Part shown: one piece after another, positions 8,297-17,667 of the stretch | Numbering within the stretch: the stretch's first letter is position 1 | How the letters are laid out: each line of letters opens with the position of its first letter | Notes under the pieces: generated by a model | The model's database searches: none | What the model saw: only the letters and a program-made list of their open reading frames with translations | What the model was told of the DNA's origin: nothing | Position numbers and translations under genes: made by a program | Origin: Massilia agrisoli | Lineage (GTDB): Bacteria; Pseudomonadota; Gammaproteobacteria; Burkholderiales; Burkholderiaceae_D | DNA length: 64,000 bases | NCBI RefSeq assembly: GCF_020831365.1 | Contig: NZ_JAJHPV010000013.1 | Coordinates: 1,054,001-1,118,000 of the forward strand | Direction: 5' to 3'

Positions 8297-9826
8297 ATGG
8301 AAGGACCTGACCATATCGAAACCGACGTGCTGGTTGTCGGCGGCGGCATCAACGGCGCCGGCATCGCGCGCGACGCCGCTGGCCGCGGCCTGCGCGTCGT
8401 CCTGTGCGAGAAGGACGACCTGGCCGCGCACACCTCGTCGGCGTCGAGCAAGCTGATACACGGCGGCCTGCGCTACCTCGAACATTATGAATTCCGGCTG
8501 GTGCGCAAAGCGCTGGCCGAACGCGAGGTGCTGCTGCGCAGCGCGCCGCACATCATGCGTCCCCTGCGTTTCGTCATGCCGCACGACAGCGGCCAGCGGC
8601 CGGTGTGGCTGATCCGCGCCGGCCTGTACCTGTACGACACGCTGGCGCGGCGCGAATTCTTGCCTGGTTCCGAAGCCGTCGCCCTGCGCTCGCACGCAGC
8701 CGGCGAAGCGCTGAAGGACAGCTTCACGCGCGGCTTCGTTTATTCGGACGGCTGGGTCGACGATGCGCGGCTGGTCGTCCTGAACGCCATCGCGGCGCGC
8801 GAGCGCGGCGCCAGCATCCTGACGCGCACCGCATGCACCTCGCTGAAACGCGACGCCCGGTACTGGACCGCGACCCTGGCGCACGCGCACGGCAGCACGC
8901 AGGTGAGGGCGCGCTGCCTGGTGAACGCGGCGGGGCCGTGGGCCGCGCAGCTGCTGCAAAGCGCGTCCGGCGCCCGCCCGCGCCGCGCGCTTCGCTTGAT
9001 CAAGGGAAGCCACATCGTGGTCCCGCGCCTGTTTGAGCACGACTACGCGTATATCTTCCAGCATCCGGACGGCCGCATCGTGTTCGCCATGCCGTACGAG
9101 CAGGAATTCACGCTGATCGGCACAACCGACCTCGATTACGAAGGCGACCTTGACCGGGTGGCGATCAGCGAACCCGAGATCGCCTACCTGTGCCAGCTCT
9201 CGAACCGCTATTTCAAGCGCGCGATTGCGCCAGCCGACGTGGTGTGGACGTACTCCGGCGTGCGCCCGCTGGTGGAAGACGACGCCGCCAGCGCGGCGGC
9301 GGCCACGCGCGACTTCCGCCTCGCAATGGATGCCAGCGGGGCGCCGATGCTCACCGTCCTGGGCGGCAAGATCACCACCTTCCGCAAGCTGGCCGAAGAA
9401 GCCGTGGACCGCATCGCTCCAATGCTCGGCAACCGGAGCGGCGCCTGGACCGCGGCCGCATGCCTGCCCGGCGGCGACCTGTTTGGCGGCAGCCCCTCGA
9501 ACCGGGGCGTGGTCGAATTTGGCAGCTGGCTGGAGGGAGTCAGGCGCAGGTATCCGTGGCTGCCGCAGCCGCTGGCGACACGCTATGCGCGCGCCTACGG
9601 CAGCCGCATCGAGGTCCTGCTGGCGCGCCGCCAGGGCATGCATGAACTGGGGCCGCAAATCGTACCCGGCCTGTACGCGGCAGAAGCTGAGTACCTGGTT
9701 AAATACGAATGGGCGACGCGCGCCGCCGACATCCTGTGGCGCCGGTCCAAGCTTGGCCTGCATGCCGGCGCAGGCAGCGAACAGCTGCTCGACGAATGGA
9801 TCGCTCAGCGCACGCGCGCCGCGTGA
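8297..9826 (+). CDS. glpD: Aerobic glycerol-3-phosphate dehydrogenase
   Basis: FAD enzyme that oxidises sn-glycerol 3-phosphate to dihydroxyacetone phosphate at the inner membrane and passes electrons to quinone. At 509 aa it matches GlpD of E. coli (501 aa). DVLVVGGGINGAGIARDAAG is the FAD Rossmann motif, and SSASSKLIHGGLRYLEHYEF, FTLIGTTDLDYEGD and TVLGGKITTFRKLAEEA are signature GlpD blocks. A strong Shine-Dalgarno (GGAGCGGAGG) touches the ATG. No glpF, glpK or glpR gene is nearby. The 3' end overlaps the convergent YceI-family gene by 22 bp. Confidence 0.96.
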   Translation: MEGPDHIETDVLVVGGGINGAGIARDAAGRGLRVVLCEKDDLAAHTSSASSKLIHGGLRYLEHYEFRLVRKALAEREVLLRSAPHIMRPLRFVMPHDSGQRPVWLIRAGLYLYDTLARREFLPGSEAVALRSHAAGEALKDSFTRGFVYSDGWVDDARLVVLNAIAARERGASILTRTACTSLKRDARYWTATLAHAHGSTQVRARCLVNAAGPWAAQLLQSASGARPRRALRLIKGSHIVVPRLFEHDYAYIFQHPDGRIVFAMPYEQEFTLIGTTDLDYEGDLDRVAISEPEIAYLCQLSNRYFKRAIAPADVVWTYSGVRPLVEDDAASAAAATRDFRLAMDASGAPMLTVLGGKITTFRKLAEEAVDRIAPMLGNRSGAWTAAACLPGGDLFGGSPSNRGVVEFGSWLEGVRRRYPWLPQPLATRYARAYGSRIEVLLARRQGMHELGPQIVPGLYAAEAEYLVKYEWATRAADILWRRSKLGLHAGAGSEQLLDEWIAQRTRAA

Positions 9827-10470
9827 ATCCGGAAGCTCAGCTCCATCTCATCGCGTACTACCAGGGCGCCGCCCAGTACCGACATCGGCTTGATGCCGAA
9901 GTCTGTCTGGCGCAGGCTGAAACTGCCTGCCGCGGTGACGCTCGCCGGGGTGATGTCGAGCGCAGCCGGGACGTCGACGCTGCGGGTGACGCCGTGCAGG
10001 GTGACCGCCAGGCGCATCGTGCCCGCCGCGCCGCGCGCCTGGCGGGCGCTGAGGTGGACTGTCGGGTGGCGGTCGGCCTCCAGTACCCGCCCCAGCATGT
10101 TTGCACGTGTGCCCGCCGCCGCGTCCGCCGGCACTGTGCCGGGCAGGCCGGCGCTTGCACGGACGGCTGGCTCATCCACCGTCATCTCATCGAGCCGGAA
10201 TCCGAAGTCGGCGCGCCCCTCGCCTGGCGCGGCGAAGCCGGAGATATTTTTGGCAGCGACCGCATGGTCGTGTCCCATCCGGGCGAACGGCCCGCCGCTG
10301 CGCACGACCGCGCGAATAACGGATGCCTGCGGGTCGATACGGTAGACCGGCGTTCCGGCCAGTGCCGCAGCGCGGTACCAGGCATATGGGTCGGCCGCCG
10401 GGGGCGGCGTGGGCGCCCGTTGCGCCGCGCATCCGGCCAGCAGCAGGAGGAAAGCGAGGCGCTGTTTCAT
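9805..10470 (-). CDS. YceI-family lipoprotein
   Basis: A 221-aa exported protein. The N-terminus MKQRLAFLLLLAGCAAQ is a lipoprotein signal with the lipobox LAGC, so it should be lipidated and held at a periplasmic membrane face. The rest resembles YceI proteins, beta-barrels that bind isoprenoid-like lipids: YRIDPQASVIRAVV at the start, HPTVHLSARQ and FSLRQTDFGIKPMSVLGG toward the end. Ligand is unknown. It follows the YciI gene by 21 bp on the same strand and is probably the last gene of this minus-strand series. Its last 22 bp overlap the end of glpD tail-to-tail. Confidence 0.85.
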   Translation of the reverse strand: MKQRLAFLLLLAGCAAQRAPTPPPAADPYAWYRAAALAGTPVYRIDPQASVIRAVVRSGGPFARMGHDHAVAAKNISGFAAPGEGRADFGFRLDEMTVDEPAVRASAGLPGTVPADAAAGTRANMLGRVLEADRHPTVHLSARQARGAAGTMRLAVTLHGVTRSVDVPAALDITPASVTAAGSFSLRQTDFGIKPMSVLGGALVVRDEMELSFRIHAARVR

Positions 10471-10491
10471 GTCATGCAGGGACGCGCGGGC

Positions 10492-10782
10492 TTACGCCCC
10501 GATAAGCTGTTCCAGTCCGGGCGCAGCGGCGCGCGCGGTGAACTGGACCAGCTCGTATGAGGCGACGCCGTGAACGTGGAACGGGTCGCGCGCCAGGATC
10601 GCCTGCAGCGCCTCTCGGCTGCCGGCAGAGGCGAGAATCACGCCGCCGGTGCGCGGCTCTTTCGGGCCCGATGCCAGGAAGACGCCGTTCTCGTATTGCT
10701 CTTGCAGGTACTCGCGGTGCGCACCGAGATGCTTGTCGACTTCGGCCAGTGGCTGGAGGTAGTTGAGCATGACGATGAACAT
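10492..10782 (-). CDS. YciI-family protein
   Basis: A 96-aa protein of the YciI/YCII family, a ferredoxin-like alpha/beta fold. MFIVMLNYLQPLAEVDKHLGAHREYL carries the conserved histidine region, and GVILASAGSREALQAILARDPF with the later HGVASYEL matches the family. The start is placed at this ATG because GGAAGAGG lies about 5 nt upstream; a longer frame opening at TTG 10797 would place that site inside the coding sequence. Function in vivo is unclear; the fold is shared with dehydrochlorinase-like enzymes. It sits between the MOSC gene (42 bp upstream) and the YceI lipoprotein gene. Confidence 0.87.
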   Translation of the reverse strand: MFIVMLNYLQPLAEVDKHLGAHREYLQEQYENGVFLASGPKEPRTGGVILASAGSREALQAILARDPFHVHGVASYELVQFTARAAAPGLEQLIGA

Positions 10783-10824
10783 GAAGGCCTCTTCCAAACG
10801 GTGAGCAGAGAGTTTAACCTGTCT

Positions 10825-11499
10825 TTACGCACGCTGGAACAGGCCGTGTCCTTCCCAGCGCGGCTGCGTTGAGGCCGACTGCGCAGGGACCGCCCTGCCT
10901 GCATAGCGTGGTTCCAAAGTCCTGATCAAGCGCGGGAAGGCGCGGCAGTAGCTTGACTGCACCCCGGCCAGGCGCGCCAGGTGCTTGTATTCGATAACGG
11001 AGCCGGCCGGAACCGCATCAAGGACCCGGGCGATCCGTTTTCGCCAGTCGTCGGACCATGGCATGTGCAGCAATCCCAGGTCGCGGACCGTGTCGCCACG
11101 GTGAAGGACGCCGCCGGTAAGAACCCGTGCGAGCATCCCGCGCCGAATGCCGATCGATTGCGACAGTCCGGGCGCCACGGCGTCCAGCTGCCCGCACGCT
11201 TCGCACTGGAACATCAGGCGCAGCCGAACCTCGCTGCCGACCTGCAGGACAGTGCCTGACACCAGGCTCGCGGTGTCGACATCGATCAGCAGGTTTTCGC
11301 GCAAGGCATGGGGCGGGAGCGAGAAGTCCTGGTAGGCAGGGGCGCCGGCCAGCAGCAACTGGCGTGGCGACAGGGCGTCCGCGTGGACGTCGCCATCGAG
11401 GCCGTGCCCGGCGACGGCGCGCACACTGTCCACGCCCAGGAGCGAATGCGCGTTGCGGATCGTGAGGGCCTTCAGGGCGCCGATGTCGCGCGTGTCCAC
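10825..11499 (-). CDS. MOSC-domain protein with alkyltransferase-like C-terminal segment
   Basis: A 224-aa protein starting at GTG. Residues about 5-145 form a MOSC domain (beta-barrel related to the molybdenum-cofactor sulfurase C-terminus): GHGLDGDVHAD, LRENLLIDVD and FQCEACGQLD, whose cysteine is the usual sulfur-carrying candidate, then IGIRRGMLARVLTGG. Residues about 155-205 (WRKRIARVLDAVPAGSVIEY, then KHLARLAGVQSS) resemble the winged helix of O6-alkylguanine-DNA alkyltransferases, but the PCHR active-site motif is absent. The gene starts 4 bp after yjbQ ends, so the two are probably co-transcribed. Function is unknown. Confidence 0.83.
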   Translation of the reverse strand: MDTRDIGALKALTIRNAHSLLGVDSVRAVAGHGLDGDVHADALSPRQLLLAGAPAYQDFSLPPHALRENLLIDVDTASLVSGTVLQVGSEVRLRLMFQCEACGQLDAVAPGLSQSIGIRRGMLARVLTGGVLHRGDTVRDLGLLHMPWSDDWRKRIARVLDAVPAGSVIEYKHLARLAGVQSSYCRAFPRLIRTLEPRYAGRAVPAQSASTQPRWEGHGLFQRA

Positions 11500-11503
11500 G
11501 GCC

Positions 11504-11920
11504 TTACGAACCGAGGATCGTCACTACCACGCTGCGCCTGTGGGCAGAGGTGCGGTGCTCCCACAGGTAGATCCCCTGCCATGTGCCCAGCATCAGGCGT
11601 CCGGCGCCAATCGGCACGGTCAGGCTTGACTCGGTCAGCACGCTGCGCACGTGGGCGGCCATATCGTCGGGGCCTTCGGTGTCATGGCGATAGGCCGGAT
11701 CGCCGTCGGGCGCCAGGCGTTTCATGACCGTTTCGAGATCGCGCCGCACCTCGGCGTCGGCGTTCTCGGTGATCGTCAGCGAACAGCTGGTGTGCTGGAC
11801 AAACACATGGGCAAGGCCGCATTGAACGCCGGATTGCGCGACAATCCGGGCGATTGCATCCGTGATGTCGACGGTGCCGCGGCCGCTTGTGGAAAACCCG
11901 AGTGTGGATTGGTGGCTCAT
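11504..11920 (-). CDS. YjbQ/UPF0047-family protein
   Basis: A 138-aa protein of the YjbQ family, trimeric proteins with a conserved metal-binding pocket; members were reported to have weak thiamine-phosphate synthase activity. The family features HVFVQHTSCSLTITENADAE, then DDMAAHVRSVLTESSLTVPI and GTWQGIYLWEHR are all present. The ATG (MSHQSTLGF) is preferred because it aligns with the usual family N-terminus; a TTG at 11935 would add five residues. It lies 18 bp after the CheR-like gene and 4 bp before the MOSC gene, so it is probably carried in the same transcript. Confidence 0.9.
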   Translation of the reverse strand: MSHQSTLGFSTSGRGTVDITDAIARIVAQSGVQCGLAHVFVQHTSCSLTITENADAEVRRDLETVMKRLAPDGDPAYRHDTEGPDDMAAHVRSVLTESSLTVPIGAGRLMLGTWQGIYLWEHRTSAHRRSVVVTILGS

Positions 11921-11938
11921 TGGAGAAAACCGCAAACG

Positions 11939-12781
11939 CTAGGCGACACGTTTATACCATCCCTGGTGCGAGAACACAGCCTGGTAGTTTGCTGCAAACG
12001 GGTCGCCCTCATCGAACTCGCGGTCGATCCCGAGCACGCCAAAACGCGACAGGCTGTCATGGAACAGCCTGAGCACGCGGCGGCGCAGCACAGGCCCGAA
12101 GTCGGGCAGGGCGCGCCGGCAGACGATCAGCTGGAATTCATTGAATGAGGCATCGGTCACCAGGTTGTACTGCGCCCAGTTGATGCGGCTGCGCAGGTGC
12201 GCCGCCAGCACGGCCTCGTCGCCATCGACCTCGAAGTAGTCGTCGAAGTTGCCAGTGCCGCCGCTGGCCCGGTAGTTTTCCCGGCACTGCGCCATCCGGC
12301 CAAGCGGAATGCCGGCGTGGAGGGCTTCGGCCAGCACCTGCTCGTTTGCCGCGGTGGCGTAGATCTCGGTGCGGGTGTGCAGCTGCTCCTCGGCCAGCAT
12401 GATCGCCAGCGACCAGGCTTCCTCGGCGCCGCCGCATTCGGCCAGCCAGATCTTCGGCACCGCCGACGCGCGCAGGCACGAAGCGAGCACGATGCGCAGC
12501 TGGCTCGCCTGGCCGGGATCGTCGAACAGCGCCGCCGGCTGCACCGACAGCGCGCGCAGCAGGGCGCTGCTGGCGCCGGGTTCATGCAGCACGCGGTCCT
12601 GCAGGCTCGACACGGTCAGCAGTCCGCGCTCGCGCATCAAGCCGTACAGGCGGCGACGGATGGCCTGGCGGTCGTAAGCCCTGAAGTCGAAGCCGTAACG
12701 CTGGAACAAGGCTTCCAGCAGCAGCTCGATCTCCAGCTCTTCCGTCGCCAGTCCCGTCTCGGCGGCAGGGAAGCCGCTCAA
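11939..12781 (-). CDS. CheR-like methyltransferase-fold protein, motifs degenerate
   Basis: A 280-aa protein like CheR, the SAM-dependent methylase of chemoreceptor glutamates: a helical N-terminal domain (ELLLEALFQRYGFDFRAYD) followed by a Rossmann-like domain. The key motifs are altered. The SAM-site GCSTGEEPYS-type motif reads ECGGAEEAWS, the ATDI motif reads ATAA, and CRNVLIYF reads CRRALPDF. Methylation activity is therefore doubtful and a signalling-adaptor role is possible. The most likely start is a TTG overlapping the TGA of the kinase gene (12778-12781), which implies translational coupling; no ATG is available at the right place. Confidence 0.82.
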   Translation of the reverse strand: MSGFPAAETGLATEELEIELLLEALFQRYGFDFRAYDRQAIRRRLYGLMRERGLLTVSSLQDRVLHEPGASSALLRALSVQPAALFDDPGQASQLRIVLASCLRASAVPKIWLAECGGAEEAWSLAIMLAEEQLHTRTEIYATAANEQVLAEALHAGIPLGRMAQCRENYRASGGTGNFDDYFEVDGDEAVLAAHLRSRINWAQYNLVTDASFNEFQLIVCRRALPDFGPVLRRRVLRLFHDSLSRFGVLGIDREFDEGDPFAANYQAVFSHQGWYKRVA

Positions 12782-15700
12782 TGCAGCCACACTCGCATCA
12801 GCGACAGCAGCTGGGCCACATCGACAGGCTTGGTGATGTAGTCCGACGCACCGGCGGCGATACACTTGTCGCGGTCGCCCTTCATCGCTTTCGCGGTCAG
12901 GGTGATGATCGGCAGCGACTTAAACTTCGGAATGCGGCGGATCGCGCGCATCGTGTCGTAGCCGTCCATCTCCGGCATCATGATGTCCATCAGGACGATC
13001 TCGATGGTCGGGTCCTTCTCCAGCACTTCAATACCGTCACGGCCGTTCTCGGCAAAGGAGACCTGCATCTGCTGGCGCTCCAGCAGCGAGGACAGCGCGA
13101 AGATGTTGCGCAGGTCATCGTCGACGATCAGTACCTTGCGTCCGGCCAGCCCGCCGTCTGCCGCGTGGATCTCGTCGAGCATGCGGCGCTGCTGTTCCGG
13201 CAGCGATGCGTGCGAACGGTGCAGGAACAGCGCCGTCTCGTCGAGCAGGCGTTCAGGCGAACGCGCATCCTTGATGACGATGGTCTTGGCATAGCGCTTG
13301 AGCTTGGTGACTTCCTTCTTGTTCAGGTCCTTGGCCGTGTAGATCACGATCGGCAGGTCGCGCAGGGAAGGGTCCTTGCCGATCAGGTCGAGCAGGTCGA
13401 AGCCGCTGATGTCCGGCAGGGTCAGGTCGAGCACCATGCAGTCGAAGTGCGAGCCGCGCAGCGCTTCCAGCGCCGCTTCGCCCGTGTCGGCCGTCACGAT
13501 GCGGATGTCGCCATCGCCGATCAGCGCCACGATCGATTCGCGCTGTGCTTCTTCGTCGTCCACCACCAGCAGGCTGCGCTTGCCGCCCAACAGGAATTTC
13601 TGGATGCGGGTAAATTCCTCCTGCAGCGTCTCGCGGCTGACCGGTTTGTTCATGTACGAGATGGCGCCCTGGCGCAGCGCGCGTTCGCGCTCGCGCAGGC
13701 TGGACATCACATGCACAGGAATGTGGCGGGTGCTCGGGTCGCGCTTCAAGCGGTCCAGCACCGTGAAGCCGTCGATGTCAGGCAGGTCGATGTCGAGCAG
13801 GATCGCGGACGGCAGGTAATCGCGCGCCAGCGACAGCGCGGAGTCGCCCTGCTGGGTGACGATGACCTTGAAGTTCTTCTCGCGGGCGAACTCGATGACG
13901 ACGTTGGCGAAGCGCTCGTCGTCCTCGACGATCAGGACCGACGGGTCGCCCGGGGCGATCAGCGAACGGTCATCCATCACCGAGCTGTATTCCACCAGTT
14001 GCGGATGGTCGATCGCATCGATGACTTCAATGTCGTTCTCGAAGCGCGGCGCGACCTGGTAGCTGGCCGGCGGCGGCGCGAGGCGCGCTGGCTGTGGCTG
14101 GCGGGTCTGCTCGTAGTTGATGAAGCCGGCCCGGTTGTACGGCAGGTAGAGCGTGAAGGTCGAACCGGCGTTGACCACCGACTCGACGCGGATCTCGCCG
14201 CCCAGCAGGCGCGCCAGTTCGCGGGAAATCGACAGGCCAAGGCCGGTGCCGCCGTACTTGCGCGCGGTGGAGCCGTCGGCCTGCTGGAACGCTTCGAAGA
14301 TCAGCTGCAGCTTGTCGGACGCGATACCGACGCCGGTATCCTTGACCGAGAACGCCAGCACTGCGTCGGCGTGCACCAGGTTCGGGTGGTCGCTGGTCCA
14401 GCCGCTGGTGACCAGCGAGATCTCCAGCGCAACCTTGCCGTGGTGGGTGAACTTGAACGCGTTCGACAGCAGGTTCTTGAGAACCTGCTGCAGGCGCGTG
14501 GTATCGGTCATCACCGCTGCAGGCAGGGCGTCGGCCAGTTCGACCGTGAAGCCCAGGTGCTTGGCTTCGGCCATGTGGCGGAAGGTGCGGTCGACGTAGT
14601 TGCGCAGGGTCGAGAAGCGGTACTCGGACACGTCCAGGGTAACCGTACCCGATTCGATCTTCGACAGGTCAAGAATGTCGTTAATCAGGGTCAGCAGGTC
14701 GGAGCCGGAGCCGTGGATGGTCTTCGCGAATTCAACCTGCTTGCCCGACAGGTTGCCCTCGGGGTTGTCGGACAGCTGCTGCGCCAGGATCAGCAGCGAG
14801 TTAAGCGGGGTACGCAGCTCGTGCGACATATTCGCAAGGAACTCGGACTTGTACTTGGACGACAGGGCCAGCTGGGTGGCTTTTTCTTCCAGCGCCAGCT
14901 TTGCCTGTTCCACCTCGCGGTTCTTCCGTTCCACCTCGATGTTCTGCTCGGACAGCAGGCGCGCCTTTTCCGCCAGTTCCTGGTTGGTCTGCTGGAGCTC
15001 TTGCGCCAGCGACTGCGACTGGGTCAGCAGCGATTCGGTACGGCTGTTCGCCTCGATCGTGTTCAGCACCACGCCGATCGATTCCATCAGCTGGTCGAGG
15101 AAGGACAGGTGGGTTTCGGTGAAGCGGTCGAGCGATGCGATCTCAATCACCGCCTTGACCTGCTGTTCGAACAGGATCGGCAGCACCACGATGTTGTTCG
15201 GCGGCGCAGCGCCCAGGCCCGACGACACCACGATGTAATCGCGCGGCACGTCGGTCAGCCAGATGCGGTTCTTCTCCAGCGCGCACTGGCCTACCAGGCC
15301 TTCGCCCGGCAGGAAGGAGGTCGGCAGCTTGCGGCTGGAACGGTAGCCGTAGCTGGCGATCATGCGCAGGCGCGCGTCGATTTCCTGCGAGTCCATCATG
15401 TAGAACACGCCGTGGTGCGCGGACACCAGCGGCGCCAGTTCCGACAGGATCAGCTTGGTCACCGCCTGCAAGTCGCGCTGGCCCTGCAGCAGTCGCGTGA
15501 ATCGCGCAAGGTTGGTCTTCAGCCAGTCCTGCTGCGCGTTCTTCTGCGTGGTCTCTTTCAGGTTTCGGATCATCTCGTTGATGTTGTCCTTCAGGTAGGA
15601 CACCTCGCCGCGCGCCTCCACCTGAATGGAACGGGACAAGTCGCCTCGCGTCACCGCCGTCGCCACCTCTGCAATCGCGCGCACCTGGTTGGTCAGGTTT

Positions 15701-17667
15701 GCCGCCAGCTGGTTCACGTTCTCGGTCAGGTCTTTCCAGGTACCCGCGACACCGGACACGTTTGCCTGGCCGCCCAGCTTACCTTCGGTACCCACTTCAC
15801 GCGCGACTCGCGTCACCTCGGACGCGAACGAGGACAGCTGGTCCACCATGACGTTAATGGTGTCTTTCAGTTCGAGAATCTCGCCCTTCACGTCCACCGT
15901 AATCTTTTTCGACAAGTCGCCTCGCGCCACCGCGGTCGTCACCGCCGCGATGTTACGCACCTGGCCCGTCAGGTTCGACGCCATGAAGTTCACGTTGTCG
16001 GTCAAGTCCTTCCAGGTGCCGCCGACTCCCGGCACGTATGCCTGGCCGCCCAGCTTACCTTCGGTACCCACCTCACGCGCCACGCGCGTTACCTCCGACG
16101 CGAACGAGGACAACTGGTCCACCATGACATTAATGGTGTTCTTCAGTTCGAGAATCTCGCCCTTCACGTCCACGGTAATCTTCTTCGACAGGTCGCCGTT
16201 CGCCACCGCGGTCGTCACGTCCGCAATGTTACGCACCTGGCCGGTCAGGTTACCCGCCATCGAGTTCACGCCGTCGGTCAAGTCTTTCCAGGTACCCGCG
16301 ACACCCGGCACGTTCGCCTGGCCGCCCAGCTTACCTTCGGTACCCACCTCACGCGCAACCCGCGTCACCTCCGATGCAAAGGAGTTCAGCTGGTCGACCA
16401 TGACGTTAATGGTGTTCTTCAGCTCGAGAATCTCGCCCTTCACGTCCACCGTAATCTTTTTCGACAAGTCGCCGTTCGCCACCGCGGTCGTCACGTCCGC
16501 GATGTTTCGCACCTGGCCGGTCAGGTTACCCGCCATCGAGTTCACCGAGTCGGTCAAGTCCTTCCACGTACCCGCCACGCCCTTCACCTGCGCCTGGCCG
16601 CCCAGCTTACCCTCGGTACCCACCTCACGCGCCACGCGCGTTACCTCGGATGCAAAGGAGGACAGCTGGTCCACCATGACGTTAATGGTGTTCTTCAGTT
16701 CGAGAATCTCGCCCTTCACGTCCACCGTAATCTTTTTCGACAAGTCGCCGTTCGCCACCGCGGTCGTCACCGCCGCGATGTTACGCACCTGGCCCGTCAG
16801 GTTCGACGCCATGAAGTTCACATTATCGGTCAAGTCCTTCCAGGTGCCGCCCACGCCCGGCACGTATGCCTGGCCGCCCAGCTTACCTTCGGTACCCACC
16901 TCGCGCGCCACCCGGGTTACCTCCGACGCGAAGGAGCGCAGCTGGTCCACCATGACGTTAATGGTGTCCTTCAGCTGCAGGATCTCGCCGCGCACGTCCA
17001 CCGTAATCTTCTTCGACAAGTCGCCGTTCGCCACCGCCGTCGTCACTTCCGCGATGTTACGCACCTGCGATGTCAGGTTACCCGCCATCGAGTTCACCGA
17101 GTCGGTCAAGTCCTTCCACGTACCCGCGACGCCCTTCACCTGCGCCTGGCCGCCCAGCTTCCCTTCGGTACCCACCTCGCGCGCCACGCGCGTTACCTCG
17201 GAGGAGAACGAGGACAGCTGTTCCACCATGGTGTTCGCGGTCATCGCCGCGCGCAGGTACTGGCCCTTCAGCGGATGGCCGTCCACTTCCAGCGCCATCG
17301 TCTGCGACAGGTCGCCTTTCGCCACCGCGCCGATGACGCGCGCCATTTCCGTGGTCGGGCGCACAAGGTCGTCGATCAGGGTGTTGACGGAGCTGATGAT
17401 CGTGGCCCAGCCGCCGACCATGTTCGGCACCGCGGCGCGCTGCGTCAGGCGGCCTTCGCGGCCCACCACGCGCGACACCTCGGTGACCGTCTTGACCATT
17501 TTTTCCTTGGTCTCGATGATCTCGTTGAGGGTATCGGCGATCTTGCCGGACACTCCCGTCCAGTCGGATGGCATGCGCACGGAGAAGTCGCCTTTTTTCA
17601 GCGCCATCAGCGTGGCTAGCAAAAGCTTTGCATCAAGCTCTTCTTCCATTTCGGTCATGTTGTTCAT
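12778..17667 (-). CDS. Soluble multi-HAMP hybrid sensor histidine kinase with three receivers
   Basis: A 1629-aa cytoplasmic hybrid kinase without membrane helices. Residues about 10-700 are a chain of HAMP units: a divergent first unit and seven longer ones, six nearly identical with a 92-aa period ([19 protein letters not shown] ... GTWKDLT ... [11 protein letters not shown]). Next come a GAF domain (about 715-870), a coiled coil, HisKA with [10 protein letters not shown] (His about 949), an HATPase_c with [10 protein letters not shown], and three receivers near 1244, 1369 and 1513, each with its phospho-aspartate. HAMP chains of this kind occur in group III (Nik1-type) osmosensing kinases. 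The start overlaps the preceding REC-GGDEF-EAL gene by ATGA, so the two are probably one pathway. Confidence 0.95.
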   Translation of the reverse strand: MNNMTEMEEELDAKLLLATLMALKKGDFSVRMPSDWTGVSGKIADTLNEIIETKEKMVKTVTEVSRVVGREGRLTQRAAVPNMVGGWATIISSVNTLIDDLVRPTTEMARVIGAVAKGDLSQTMALEVDGHPLKGQYLRAAMTANTMVEQLSSFSSEVTRVAREVGTEGKLGGQAQVKGVAGTWKDLTDSVNSMAGNLTSQVRNIAEVTTAVANGDLSKKITVDVRGEILQLKDTINVMVDQLRSFASEVTRVAREVGTEGKLGGQAYVPGVGGTWKDLTDNVNFMASNLTGQVRNIAAVTTAVANGDLSKKITVDVKGEILELKNTINVMVDQLSSFASEVTRVAREVGTEGKLGGQAQVKGVAGTWKDLTDSVNSMAGNLTGQVRNIADVTTAVANGDLSKKITVDVKGEILELKNTINVMVDQLNSFASEVTRVAREVGTEGKLGGQANVPGVAGTWKDLTDGVNSMAGNLTGQVRNIADVTTAVANGDLSKKITVDVKGEILELKNTINVMVDQLSSFASEVTRVAREVGTEGKLGGQAYVPGVGGTWKDLTDNVNFMASNLTGQVRNIAAVTTAVARGDLSKKITVDVKGEILELKDTINVMVDQLSSFASEVTRVAREVGTEGKLGGQANVSGVAGTWKDLTENVNQLAANLTNQVRAIAEVATAVTRGDLSRSIQVEARGEVSYLKDNINEMIRNLKETTQKNAQQDWLKTNLARFTRLLQGQRDLQAVTKLILSELAPLVSAHHGVFYMMDSQEIDARLRMIASYGYRSSRKLPTSFLPGEGLVGQCALEKNRIWLTDVPRDYIVVSSGLGAAPPNNIVVLPILFEQQVKAVIEIASLDRFTETHLSFLDQLMESIGVVLNTIEANSRTESLLTQSQSLAQELQQTNQELAEKARLLSEQNIEVERKNREVEQAKLALEEKATQLALSSKYKSEFLANMSHELRTPLNSLLILAQQLSDNPEGNLSGKQVEFAKTIHGSGSDLLTLINDILDLSKIESGTVTLDVSEYRFSTLRNYVDRTFRHMAEAKHLGFTVELADALPAAVMTDTTRLQQVLKNLLSNAFKFTHHGKVALEISLVTSGWTSDHPNLVHADAVLAFSVKDTGVGIASDKLQLIFEAFQQADGSTARKYGGTGLGLSISRELARLLGGEIRVESVVNAGSTFTLYLPYNRAGFINYEQTRQPQPARLAPPPASYQVAPRFENDIEVIDAIDHPQLVEYSSVMDDRSLIAPGDPSVLIVEDDERFANVVIEFAREKNFKVIVTQQGDSALSLARDYLPSAILLDIDLPDIDGFTVLDRLKRDPSTRHIPVHVMSSLRERERALRQGAISYMNKPVSRETLQEEFTRIQKFLLGGKRSLLVVDDEEAQRESIVALIGDGDIRIVTADTGEAALEALRGSHFDCMVLDLTLPDISGFDLLDLIGKDPSLRDLPIVIYTAKDLNKKEVTKLKRYAKTIVIKDARSPERLLDETALFLHRSHASLPEQQRRMLDEIHAADGGLAGRKVLIVDDDLRNIFALSSLLERQQMQVSFAENGRDGIEVLEKDPTIEIVLMDIMMPEMDGYDTMRAIRRIPKFKSLPIITLTAKAMKGDRDKCIAAGASDYITKPVDVAQLLSLMRVWLH
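15620..17240 (-). repeat. Six tandem 276-bp coding repeats (HAMP units)
   Basis: Within the kinase gene, six head-to-tail units of 276 bp (92 codons) are nearly identical at the DNA level. The landmark TCCAGGTACCCGC-like word recurs at about 15735, 16011, 16287, 16563, 16839 and 17115, exactly 276 bp apart. Two unit types alternate: one with GV(A)[16 protein letters not shown] and one with [19 protein letters not shown]. Such similarity suggests recent duplication or gene conversion and makes the copy number liable to change by recombination. Confidence 0.9.

Noticed and set aside
12781-17619. A 1612-codon open frame on the plus strand, opposite the multi-HAMP kinase
   Set aside because: It is the exact shadow of a well-supported kinase gene; high GC content and the repeated HAMP units keep stop codons out of this frame. 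The translation is rich in H, R, Q and V with no domain.
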